Positions 13,451-25,100 of a stretch of DNA of 64,000 nt are shown here, one piece after another (within the stretch, counting starts at the first letter, position 1; every line of letters starts with the position of its first letter). The translations under genes and the position numbers were made by a program. Location of the stretch: positions 1,954,517 to 2,018,516 of the forward strand of contig NC_135552.1 of the NCBI RefSeq assembly GCF_964340395.1. The letters are read 5' to 3'. This stretch comes from Glandiceps talaboti (taxonomy: Eukaryota > Hemichordata > Enteropneusta > Spengelidae). The notes under the pieces were generated by a model that made no database searches, was not told the origin of the DNA, and worked only from the letters and a program-made list of their open reading frames with translations.

Positions 13451-14160
13451 TGGTTGGATAGGCAACTGGATAATCATTCAGCAAATGAACACCTATTGTT
13501 AGCATGGACTAGCATATGGATGAACATTTTTAAAAACTGTACAGTTGTGCTGGCGGTATTTTTTATAAAAATTTAATCATTTATAGATTCTTTAAATATT
13601 GATCTGGCAATAGGGACTATGTTTGAAGAATATACAGCAGGAATTGTCCTATTGAAAGAAGAACTAAGCTGAATTAAGAATTCTAAGACTTTGTGACGCG
13701 GTAGTCCAGCACACCACACAGTCAACAGTGTAGTTTTGTATGCCTATTAGGGTATGGGGTCATCACCATGTACGTACATTTTTGTACACTCAGGGCACGC
13801 TGTACATGTTGTCCAGTGCTATCGCTTGAATACTCATGGCTCATGTTGCCCTAGGGTTACGTATTAACATAGAATACATTTGTAAGTTTAGACAGTTACG
13901 TCAATTCGAACAAATGTTGGTGATATATTCTTTTACTAGTCGTTTGTTTCATACTGCACTCCGTGTGCATGCATGTTAATATACTAATGTACCGAGTACC
14001 AATACTATGGTAGCCTGGACTGGGTAGGTACTATCCAAGGTCCATATCGCATATCATCAGTGAATTTGGCAAATTAATTAGCCTTTACCATTTACCAAAA
14101 GAAACATGTTACAGATGACGTGATAACACTTGCAAACGAATAACACTATGAAAGGATCTG
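13451..14160. other. Intron sequence, nothing recognised
   Basis: About 700 bp without tandem structure, coding signal or recognised element ends. Confidence 0.55.
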
Positions 14161-14163
14161 TCG

Positions 14164-14281
14164 AAAACAGTATCAGCACATTGACTGAGCACCGAGACAC
14201 GGAAACAGTATCAGCACATTGACTGAGCACCGAGACACGGAAACAGTATCAGCACATTGACTGAGCACCGAGAGACGGAAA
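14164..14281. repeat. 38-bp repeat, 3 copies
   Basis: Three head-to-tail copies with core CAGTATCAGCACATTGACTG then AGCACCGAGACACGG. The CAGTATC starts are at 14168, 14206 and 14244. Nearly identical, so recent. Confidence 0.93.
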
Positions 14282-14369
14282 CTGGAAGTATTCAGTGCAC
14301 TGGTCAAGATTTGAATAAACTGCATTGTTCTAACGGTGGAGTCTGACACGTACATGTATCCATCTCCTC

Positions 14370-14660
14370 TGGACTGAACAACACAGTGTATCTTATAGTG
14401 GTTTAGAAGCCTAATAGGACTGAACAACACAGTGTATCTTATAGTGGTTTAGAAGTCTAATAGGACTGAACAACACAGTGTATCTTATAGTGGTTTAGAA
14501 GTCTAATAGGACTGAACAACACAGTGTATCTTATAGTGGTTTAGAAGTCTAATAGGACTGAACAACACAGTGTATCTTATAGTGGTTTAGAAGTCTGATA
14601 GGACTGAACAACACAGTGTATCTTATAGTGGTTTAGAAGTCTGATAGGACTGAACAATAC
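14370..14660. repeat. 46-bp repeat, about 6 copies
   Basis: Core AGGACTGAACAACACAGTGT then ATCTTATAGTGGTTTAGAAG, period 46 bp (AGGACT at 14416, 14462, 14508 and onward). The last copy is degenerate. Unrelated in sequence to the 46-bp array at 1-422. Confidence 0.94.
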
Positions 14661-15055
14661 AATGTATTTTACCGTTTAGTGTTGATGTAAGTCATTAATT
14701 AGTTCCAGAGCGCCCCTACTGTTCTGAAACTTTAGAATTCTCTCTAACTCTTGGTTTCTGACTCCATCGTGGCTACATTCTATAGAGTGCCCCCACGTGG
14801 GTAAAGCATTTATAGATTTGTCATTACCCAGAATGGGCTGCGGCCATGACACCACGCTTGTATGCCCTTTAGGTGATTGGTTCTTGAGACATCCTCATAA
14901 GGAGATCACCCAGCCTATCAAACAAGCTGCTTTCTGCCTCATATATCTGTATACTTCGGTGTTAGTCTACTTAGTAGACCTTGGGGAGTTGTTGTTAATT
15001 TGATAAGATGACTATATAAGTTAAGTTAGTGAATTGATAAACGGTAACGTTTTTA
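14661..15055. other. Unique intron sequence, nothing recognised
   Basis: About 400 bp of somewhat higher GC. It has a short open frame (14797-15003, 68 codons) whose product resembles no family I recognise. Most likely non-coding intron. Confidence 0.5.
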
Positions 15056-16026
15056 AGCTTCCATATGGGAGCTAATTTGGCAGTCTGTTTGTCTGTCTGT
15101 CTGTGCAGAAATTTTGTTCCACTGATATCTCAAAAAGTACTGAAGCAAATGTTCTACAATTCATTATGTGGCATTGTCAGGTTGTAACTTAGTGCTGATT
15201 AGTTTTTGGTGGGAGTGGCTTGCGTAATTAATGATATTTTGCATAATTAATGATTTATAAAAATGGGGCTATATATGCATATGGCTGCACCAAATTCAAC
15301 AAAGCTTGCTGCATCTATGGATCATACATAGATATAAAATCACTAAAAGATGTTAACTTGTGTCAAGTTAATTAATTTGTATAATTAATGAATGTTTGTA
15401 AGTCAAGTTATGCATCTAGAATGGCTTTATCAAATTTGATGACACTTGCCACAGATATTGATCATACAGAGATATGATAGTTCTTAATGAGATTAAGTGC
15501 TGTCAAGTAATTGCTCATTAGCATAATTAACAAACTTTAGCAATTAGGGCCTTTAAAAAGGACTAGGCCAAATTTAATGACACTTACACAAATTAAGTGC
15601 TGTCAATTAACTACTCATTTGCATAATTAATGAACTCTGGCAGTTAGGGAAACTTGCAACAGATATTGATCATACAGAGATATGATAGTTCTTAAATGAA
15701 ATTTAGTGCTGTCAATTAATTGCTCATTTGCATAATTATTGAACTTTGGCAATTAGGGCCTATTCCAATAAAGATTGCACCAAATTTGATGAGACTTGCT
15801 AAAGATATTGACCAAGCAAAGATATGATGGTATCGATTAAATTGTTAATTTCCATATTTGATGAACTCTTGCAATAACCGATATATAGCCAGGACTGTAC
15901 TGAATTCCAGTGAATTTGCTATAGATATTGATTACACAAAAGTACGACAGTACAGAAAGACATTTCAAAGTCTCAGCAAGCACATTAATAACATTTACCC
16001 TCATACGGGAGCATTTTCAGTTCATC
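15056..16026 (-). mobile_element. Hairpin-ended element (copy 2), Helentron/HINE-like
   Basis: The left end has CTTCCATATGGGAG followed by a (GTCT)n microsatellite (15090-15104). The interior holds four to five diverged direct repeats of roughly 150-200 bp marked by TTTGCATAATTAATGAACT and GATATTGATCATACAGAGA. The right end has CCCTCATACGGGAG then CATTTTCAGTTCATCTTTA. The reverse complement of the right end resembles the CAGATTTAAACTGAATGCC terminus of copy 1. Microsatellite, hairpin ends and a tandem core without coding capacity match the layout of 'pearl'/HINE elements. Boundaries are good to about 10 bp. No transposase or helicase frame is visible, so it is non-autonomous. Confidence 0.65.
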
Positions 16027-16973
16027 TTTAGTTTTAAAGTTCAAAATGGGGTTTTGAAGTAAATAAGGGTTTGGCTCACAGCGGTCGATGGCTATTTGGG
16101 ACACATTTTTCCCATTTTGTTCATTTTGTTGATTATTGTCCGTGAAGTTTTCTTCCAACATGCATATTGATTGACTTAAAAGAGACTATGAAGTATACAA
16201 ATGTCTTTGAGGAAGGAACAATGTAGATGACCATTAATTACAATTATGACAAATACTCAACAATTTACAAAAGACTAACTGTGAGTGTGAACACTGAACC
16301 ATAGATACTGACACTATGTATGTATGTACTGTGTGATGTCAAACACGATTCTGCAGACTTCAACTAGTATTTTTATAAAAAATTATAGCTTATTCAAATA
16401 CCTTTTGCTTAAGTGTGGACATCGTGTCTGATCATTAGTTTTATGTTCAATTTTATCTTGCACGATGATGATTCATCATGAATTTCAAAATGGCAGGTAG
16501 CGACGTAACAAACTATCGCAAGATTTTGGAGTCTCTATCAGTAAGGTACAGCAAGTCTCATGTATCACAAGATCATCCAGTTTCTCGACGTCTGTGTACT
16601 TATCGCAACTTTTTAGAGTTTTGAAAATGTAGTCATCATTGGATATTTATTTTGAAACAATTTTAGCTTTTCTTAGAAAAAATAATCAAAAACTTGATTA
16701 TTCAAACAAAAGTTTGAGAAAAAATAGATCAAAGATTAGAATTAGTGTTTTAAATGACATTTGCAACTTCATGCGACAGCTATCATGATCCTTTGATATA
16801 CGATAATACCAATTGTGTCCCAACCCTTAGATAAATACATCTTATTTTATCTCCACACAACCATGACCTCTGTAAATGAATTTTGACAACCCTAAACTTA
16901 CAGCCATACAGCACCTCTGGAACTATACTTTTGCTTCCAAATGTTTACTAGTTTAAAAATGAATTGTTTTCAG
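16027..16973. other. Intron sequence before exon B, nothing recognised
   Basis: About 950 bp, AT-rich, ending in the pyrimidine tract and acceptor of exon B. No tandem repeats and no coding signal seen. Confidence 0.55.
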
Positions 16974-17078
16974 TTCCAGATTTGCCACTTTGTCAGATAT
17001 GCATGGGGAAGAGGAAGATAGTGATAGTGGAGATGATGGACAAGCATTTTATGCTGGGGGCTCAGAACGTGGAGGAAG
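16974..17078 (+). CDS. NSFL1C: NSFL1C exon B: acidic linker and FYAGGSER motif
   Basis: Encodes residues 46-80. Codon 46 (Ser) is split with exon A, and two bases of codon 81 are left at the end. The translation has RFATLSDMHGEEEDSDSGDD, an acidic stretch like the Asp/Glu-rich linker of vertebrate p47. It is followed by GQAFYAGGSERGG, almost identical to the conserved GQRFYAGGSERSG of animal p47. The acidic linker is thought to be flexible; the FYAGGSER block is a family signature. The acceptor is TTGTTTTCAG ending at 16973; the donor AAG|GTAAGT is a perfect consensus. The intron before it is 16.3 kb and holds the 37- and 41-bp arrays; the intron after it is 1.6 kb. Confidence 0.95.
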
Positions 17079-17184
17079 GTAAGTTTAAGGGGGAGGGGGG
17101 GGGATCATGATGTGGAGATAGTAAAACACACTGTTGACTGCATTCAAGTACATGTAATGGTCATGATACAATTATAATAATGTT

Positions 17185-18150
17185 CACACAAGGTCAGTAA
17201 CTAAGGGACTATTGCACAGTGTCACACAAGGTCAGTAACTAAGGGACTATTGCACAGTGTCACACAAGGTCAATAACTAAGGGACTATTGCACAGTGTCA
17301 CACAAGGTCAGTAACTAAGGGACTATTGCACAGTGTCACACAAGGTCAATAACTAAGGGACTATTGCACAGTTAGTGTCACACAAGGTCAGTAACTAAGG
17401 GATTATTGCACAGTCAGTGTCACACAAGGTCAGTAACTAAGTGACTATTGCACAGTGTCACACAAGGTCAATAACTAAGGGACTATTGCACAGTCAGTGT
17501 CACACAAGGTCAATAACTAAGGGACTATTGCACAGTCAGTGTCACACAAGGTCAATAACTAAGGGACTATTGCACAGTGTCACACAAGGTCAGTAACTAA
17601 GGGACTATTGCACAGTCAGTGTCACACAAGGTCAGTAACTAAGTGACTAATGCACAGTGTCACACAAGGTCAATAACTAAGGGACTATTGCACAGTCAGT
17701 GTCACACAAGGTCAATAACTAAGGGACTATTGCACAGTGTCACACAAGGTCAATAACTAAGGGACTATTGCACAGTCAATGTCACACAAGGTCAATAACT
17801 AAGGGACTATTGCACAGTGTCACACAAGGTCAATAACTAAGGGACTATTGCACAGTGTCACACAAGGTCAGTAACTAAGGGACTATTGCACAGTCAGTGT
17901 CACACAAGGCCAGTGACTAAGGGACTATTGCACAGTGTCACACAAGGTCAATAAGTAAGGGACTATTGCACAGTCAGTGTCACACAAGGTCAGTAACTAA
18001 GGGACTATTGCACAGTCAGTGTCACACAAGGCCAGTGACTAAGGGACTATTGCACAGTGTCACACAAGGTCAATAACTAAGGGACTATTGCACAGTGTCA
18101 CACGAGGTCAATAACTAAGGGACTATTGCATAGTGTCACACAAGGTCAAT
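17185..18150. repeat. 38/42-bp minisatellite, about 24 copies
   Basis: Core CACACAAGGTCARTAACTAA then GGGACTATTGCACAGTGT. Two length classes alternate irregularly: 38 bp, and 42 bp with an extra CAGT (CAGTCAGTGT). It fills most of the 1.6-kb intron between exons B and C. It is flanked by a short G run (about 17090-17102) and unique sequence. Confidence 0.96.
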
Positions 18151-18701
18151 TAACAAACTTTGATATAAACCATGTTGTAGTGGTCACACCATTGATGCCA
18201 GACCCCCTCCCATTTAAATGAACAAAGTTTGTTTATTGAGTTTGTGTGACATTGTGTGATTGTCCCTAAATCTTTTATCAGACTATTTTACTGTCACTAT
18301 TGCAAACTCAATTGTAATTCAGATGGAAGAGACTGCTTGACAGCTGACAATAGCTTATTAGATTTTGACATACTTTCAAGAATTAGACTGTTATAAAAGT
18401 TTGATTTTGCACTGTACTGATCATATAAATTCTGATTGTTTGTAGACATAGCCTATCTTTTAAGGTAGACATGTGTGCATATCAGTTTTCTAATATCATC
18501 TGTAATGGGTTAAATGTATCTTTTAATAGCGAATGTATTTTTATGACAAGCAGATCATTTGATTTGTAAGTTTATTACTTACACATCATTTGATTGGCAG
18601 ATTTATTATCAACAAGGCATGTGATAGACAAGTTCATCACTAACAAATCATTTGATTGGTTCACTGCTTAAAATTGATTTTATGTGGTCTTTTTTTTACA
18701 G
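18151..18701. other. Intron tail with degenerate ~45-bp repeat
   Basis: Unique AT-rich intron. Near 18548-18660 three or four diverged copies of CATTTGATTGG followed by an ARTTYATTA segment occur about 40-45 bp apart, perhaps an old, decayed minisatellite. It ends in the exon C acceptor. Confidence 0.5.
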
Positions 18702-18779
18702 TGGACAACAGATAGTTGGTCCAGGTAAAAAGAAGAGAGCTAGCAAAATTGTTGAAGAAATGTTCAAAGCAGCAAAAGA
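18702..18779 (+). CDS. NSFL1C: NSFL1C exon C: GQQIVGP segment and basic cluster
   Basis: Encodes residues 81-106 (Ser 81 is split with exon B) and leaves two bases. The peptide SGQQIVGPGKKKRASKIVEE continues the family signature (SGQQIVGP in human p47). The KKKR cluster sits where vertebrate p47 has a basic nuclear-localisation segment. The helix-like KIVEEMFKAAKE corresponds to the NELVDDLFKGAKE region. The acceptor lies after a run of T ending TTTTTTTTACAG at 18701; the donor AGA|GTGAGT has A at the last exon base. It is followed by the 24.8-kb intron that contains the 57-bp array. At 78 bp it is the shortest exon here. A nuclear-targeting role for KKKR is inferred from the family. Confidence 0.95.
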
Positions 18780-19199
18780 GTGAGTGCATGTTGAGTATGA
18801 TTTACAACGTGATGTTGGAAAAGGAAAAATGTATGTATGCACATCTCTTGCCAAAATCCCATACTTATTGTACATTGAGCAGACTGTTACTTTAATTTTC
18901 AACTAGCAATAGTTTCTACAGCAGGGGTCGAAATAATGAAAACATTTCACTTGTCCACTGGGCAAGTAGAAAACAAAAAGTACTTTCCCAAATCAAAAAG
19001 TGCTTGCCCATTCCAAATAGTGGGGTATTTTTTTGTGGCTTACAAATGCACTGTTGTGATTGATTGGTCTTTCTTTTGTTTATTTTATCAAAAAATGTCT
19101 ATTTGAAAGTTTCTGTGGGTACTGAAAAGTTCTCTCCACAGTAAAGTGGTTTTTTTAACAGTCCGAGTCCTAGATAATATGGCCTAATTAATATTCATA
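18780..19199. other. Intron 5' part between exon C and the 57-bp array
   Basis: About 420 bp. Contains CAGGGGTCGAAATAATG at 18922, which looks like the end of a hAT-type element, followed by a segment rich in CTTGYCC motifs. No matching opposite end was found before the array. Otherwise nothing recognised. Confidence 0.45.
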
Positions 19200-22100
19200 C
19201 TATGAATGTAATGAGGTGAGATGTACCAACACTGTCAGAAATGTTGTCCTATTGTACTATGAATGTAATAAGGTGGGATGTACCAACACTGTCAGAAATG
19301 TTGTCCTACTGTACTATGAATGTAATGAGGTGGGATGTACCAACACTGTCAGAAATGTTGTCCTACTGTACTATGAATGTAATGAGGTGAGATGTACCAA
19401 TACTGTCAGAAATGTTGTCCTATTGTACTATGAATGTAATGAGGTGGGATGTACCAACACTGTCAGAAATATTGTCCTACTGTACTATGAATGTAATGAG
19501 GTGGGATGTACCAACACTGTCAGAAATGTTGTCCTATTGTACTATGAATGTAATGAGGTGGGATGTACCAACACTGTCAGAAATGTTGTCTTACTGTACT
19601 ATGAATGTAATGAGGTGAGATGTACCAACACTGTCAGAAATGTTGTCCTACTGTACTATGAATGTAATGAGGTGGGATGTACCAACACTGTCAGAAATAT
19701 TGTCCTACTGTACTATGAATGTAATGAGGTGAGATGTACCAACACTGTCAGAAATGTTGTCCTACTGTACTATGAATGTAATGAGGTGGGATGTACCAAC
19801 ACTGTCAGAAATATTGTCCTACTGTACTATGAATGTAATGAGGTGAGATGTACCAACACTGTCAGAAATGTTGTCCTATTGTACTATGAATGTAATGAGG
19901 TGGGATGTACCAACACTGTCAGAAATGTTGTCTTACTGTACTATGAATGTAATGAGGTGGGATGTACCAACACTGTCAGAAATGTTGTCCTACTGTACTA
20001 TGAATGTAATGAGGTGGGATGTACCAACACTGTCAGAAATATTGTCTTATTGTACTATGAATGTAATGAGGTGGGATGTACCAACACTGTCAGAAATGTT
20101 GTCCTACTGTACTATAATGTAATGAGGTGAGATGTACCAACACTGTCAGAAATGTTGTCCTACTGTACTATGAATGTAATGAGGTGGGATGTACCAACAC
20201 TGTCAGAAATATTGTCCTACTGTACTATGAATGTAATGAGGTGAGATGTACCAACACTGTCAGAAATGTTGTCCTATTGTACTATGAATGTAATGAGGTG
20301 GGATGTACCAACACTGTCAGAAATGTTGTCCTATTGTACTATGAATGTAATGAGGTGGGATGTACCAACACTGTCAGAAATATTGTCTTACTGTACTATG
20401 AATGTAATGAGGTGGGATGTACCAACACTGTCAGAAATATTGTCTTACTGTACTATGAATGTAATGAGGTGAGATGTACCAACACTGTCAGAAATGTTGT
20501 CCTACTGTACTATGAATGTAATGAGGTGGGATGTACCAACACTGTCAGAAATGTTGTCCTATTGTACTATGAATGTAATGAGGTGAGATGTACCAACACT
20601 GTCAGAAATGTTGTCCTACTGTACTATGAATGTAATGAGGTGGGATGTACCAACACTGTCAGAAATATTGTCTTACTGTACTATGAATGTAATGAGGTGA
20701 GATGTACCAACACTGTCAGAAATGTTGTCCTATTGTACTATGAATGTAATGAGGTGAGATGTACCAACACTGTCAGAAATGTTGTCTTATCGTACTATGA
20801 ATGTAATGAGGTGAGATGTACCAACACTGTCAGAAATGTTGTCCTACTGTACTATGAATGTAATGAGGTGGGATGTACCAACACTGTCAGAAATGTTGTC
20901 CTACTGTACTATGAATGTAATGAGGTGGGATGTACCAACACTGTCAGAAATGTTGTCCTACTGTACTATGAATGTAATGAGGTGAGATGTACCAACACTG
21001 TCAGAAATGTTGTCCTATTGTACTATGAATGTAATGAGGTGAGATGTACCAACACTGTCAGAAATGTTGTCTTACTGTACTATGAATGTAATGAGGTGAG
21101 ATGTACCAACACTGTCAGAAATGTTGTCCTACTGTACTATGAATGTAATGAGGTGAGATGTACCAACACTGTCAGAAATGTTGTCCTACTGTACTATGAA
21201 TGTAATGAGGTGGGATGTACCAACACTGTCAGAAATATTGTCCTACTGTACTATGAATGTAATGAGGTGAGATGTACCAACACTGTCAGAAATGTTGTCT
21301 TACTGTACTATGAATGTAATGAGGTGGGATGTACCAACACTGTCAGAAATGTTGTCTTATTGTACTATGAATGTAATGAGGTGGGATGTACCAACACTGT
21401 CAGAAATGTTCTCCTACTGTACTATAATGTAATGAGGTGGGATGTACCAACACTGTCAGAAATGTTGTCCTACTGTACTATGAATGTAATGAGGTGGGAT
21501 GTACCAACACTGTCAGAAATGTTGTCCTATTGTACTATGAATGTAATGAGGTGAGATGTACCAACACTGTCAGAAATATTGTCCTACTGTACTATGAATG
21601 TAATGAGGTGGGATGTACCAACACTGTCAGAAATGTTGTCCTACTGTACTATGAATGTAATGAGGTGGGATGTACCAACACTGTCAGAAATATTGTCCTA
21701 CTGTACTATGAATGTAATGAGGTGGGATGTACCAACACTGTCAGAAATGTTGTCCTATTGTACTATGAATGTAATGAGGTGGGATGTACCAACACTGTCA
21801 GAAATGTTGTCCTATTGTACTATGAATGTAATGAGGTGAGATGTACCAACACTGTCAGAAATGTTGTCCTACTGTACTATGAATGTAATGAGGTGGGATG
21901 TACCAACACTGTCAGAAATATTGTCTTACTGTACTATGAATGTAATGAGGTGAGATGTACCAACACTGTCAGAAATGTTGTCTTACTGTACTATGAATGT
22001 AATAAGGTGGGATGTACCAACACTGTCAGAAATGTTGTCCTACTGTACTATGAATGTAATGAGGTGGGATGTACCAACACTGTCAGAAATGTTGTCCTAT

Positions 22101-25100
22101 TGTACTATGAATGTAATGAGGTGGGATGTACCAACACTGTCAGAAATGTTGTCCTACTGTACTATGAATGTAATGAGGTGGGATGTACCAACACTGTCAG
22201 AAATGTTGTCTTACTGTACTATGAATGTAATGAGGTGGGATGTACCAACACTGTCAGAAATGTTGTCCTACTGTACTATAATGTAATGAGGTGGGATGTA
22301 CCAACACTGTCAGAAATGTTGTCCTACTGTACTATGAATGTAATGAGGTGAGATGTACCAACACTGTCAGAAATGTTGTCTTATTGTACTATGAATGTAA
22401 TGAGGTGAGATGTACCAACACTGTCAGAAATGTTGTCCTATTGTACTATGAATGTAATGAGGTGGGATGTACCAACACTGTCAGAAATGTTGTCTTACTG
22501 TACTATGAATGTAATGAGGTGGGATGTACCAACACTGTCAGAAATGTTGTCCTACTGTACTATGAATGTAATGAGGTGGGATGTACCAACACTGTCAGAA
22601 ATATTGTCCTACTGTACTATGAATGTAATGAGGTGAGATGTACCAACACTGTGAGAAATGTTGTCCTATTGTACTATGAATGTAATGAGGTGGGATGTAC
22701 CAACACTGTCAGAAATGTTGTCTTACTGTACTATGAATGTAATGAGGTGGGATGTACCAACACTGTCAGAAATGTTGTCCTACTGTACTATGAATGTAAT
22801 GAGGTGGGATGTACCAACACTGTCAGAAATATTGTCCTACTGTACTATGAATGTAATGAGGTGAGATGTACCAACACTGTGAGAAATGTTGTCCTATTGT
22901 ACTATGAATGTAATGAGGTGGGATGTACCAACACTGTCAGAAATGTTGTCTTACTGTACTATGAATGTAATGAGGTGGGATGTACCAACACTGTCAGAAA
23001 TGTTGTCCTACTGTACTATGAATGTAATGAGGTGGGATGTACCAACACTGTCAGAAATATTGTCTTATTGTACTATGAATGTAATGAGGTGGGATGTACC
23101 AACACTGTCAGAAATGTTGTCCTATTGTACTATGAATGTAATGAGGTGGGATGTACCAACACTGTCAGAAATATTGTCTTACTGTACTATGAATGTAATG
23201 AGGTGAGATGTACCAACACTGTCAGAAATGTTGTCCTACTGTACTATGAATGTAATGAGGTGGGATGTACCAACACTGTCAGAAATGTTGTCCTACTGTA
23301 CTATGAATGTAATGAGGTGGGATGTACCAACACTGTCAGAAATATTGTCTTACTGTACTATGAATGTAATGAGGTGAGATGTACCAACACTGTCAGAAAT
23401 GTTGTCCTACTGTACTATGAATGTAATGAGGTGGGATGTACCAACACTGTCAGAAATGTTGTCCTATTGTACTATGAATGTAATGAGGTGAGATGTACCA
23501 ACACTGTCAGAAATGTTGTCCTACTGTACTATGAATGTAATGAGGTGGGATGTACCAACACTGTCAGAAATATTGTCTTACTGTACTATGAATGTAATGA
23601 GGTGAGATGTACCAACACTGTCAGAAATGTTGTCCTATTGTACTATGAATGTAATGAGGTGAGATGTACCAACACTGTCAGAAATGTTGTCTTATTGTAC
23701 TATGAATGTAATGAGGTGAGATGTACCAACACTGTCAGAAATGTTGTCATACTGTACTATGAATGTAATGAGGTGGGATGTACCAACACTGTCAGAAATG
23801 TTGTCCTACTGTACTATGAATGTAATGAGGTGAGATGTACCAACACTGTCAGAAATGTTGTCCTATTGTACTATGAATGTAATGAGGTGAGATGTACCAA
23901 CACTGTCAGAAATGTTGTCCTATTGTACTATGAATGTAATGAGGTGGGATGTACCAAAACTGTCAGAAATGTTGTCCTATTGTACTATGAATGTAATGAG
24001 GTGGGATGTACCAACACTGTCAGAAATGTTGTCCTATTGTACTATGAATGTAATGAGGTGGGATGTACCAACACTGTCAGAAATGTTGTCCTACTGTACT
24101 ATGAATGTAATGAGGTGGGATGTACCAACACTGTCAGAAATGTTGTCCTACTGTACTATGAATGTAATGAGGTGGGATGTACCAACACTGTCAGAAATAT
24201 TGTCTTATTGTACTATGAATGTAATGAGGTGGGATGTACCAACACTGTCAGAAATATTGTCCTATTGTACTATGAATGTAATGAGGTGAGATGTACCAAC
24301 ACTATCAGAAATGTTGTCCTATTGTACTATGAATGTAATGAGGTGGGATGTACCAACACTGTCAGAAATATTGGCCTACTGTACTATGAATGTAATGAGG
24401 TGGGATGTACCAACACTGTCAGAAATGTTGTCCTACTGTACTATGAATGTAATGAGGTGAGATGTACCAACACTGTCAGAAATGTTGTCCTATTGTACTA
24501 TGAATGTAATGAGGTGAGATGTACCAACACTGTCAGAAATATTGTCTTATTGTACTATGAATGTAATGAGGTGGGATGTACCAACACTGTCAGAAATATT
24601 GTCCTATTGTACTATGAATGTAATGAGGTGAGATGTACCAACACTGTCAGAAATGTTGTCCTATTGTACTATGAATGTAATGAGGTGGGATGTACCAACA
24701 CTGTCAGAAATATTGTCCTACTGTACTATGAATGTAATGAGGTGAGATGTACCAACACTGTCAGAAATGTTGTCCTACTGTACTATGAATGTAATGAGGT
24801 GGGATGTACCAACACTGTCAGAAATATTGTCCTACTGTACTATGAATGTAATGAGGTGAGATGTACCAACACTGTCAGAAATGTTGTCCTATTGTACTAT
24901 GAATGTAATGAGGTGGGATGTACCAACACTGTCAGAAATGTTGTCTTACTGTACTATGAATGTAATGAGGTGGGATGTACCAACACTGTCAGAAATGTTG
25001 TCCTACTGTACTATGAATGTAATGAGGTGGGATGTACCAACACTGTCAGAAATATTGTCTTATTGTACTATGAATGTAATGAGGTGGGATGTACCAACAC

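Noticed and set aside
14797-15003. 68-codon + strand frame
   Set aside because: No recognisable motif or domain, no splice signals of note, and a length expected by chance in 64 kb.
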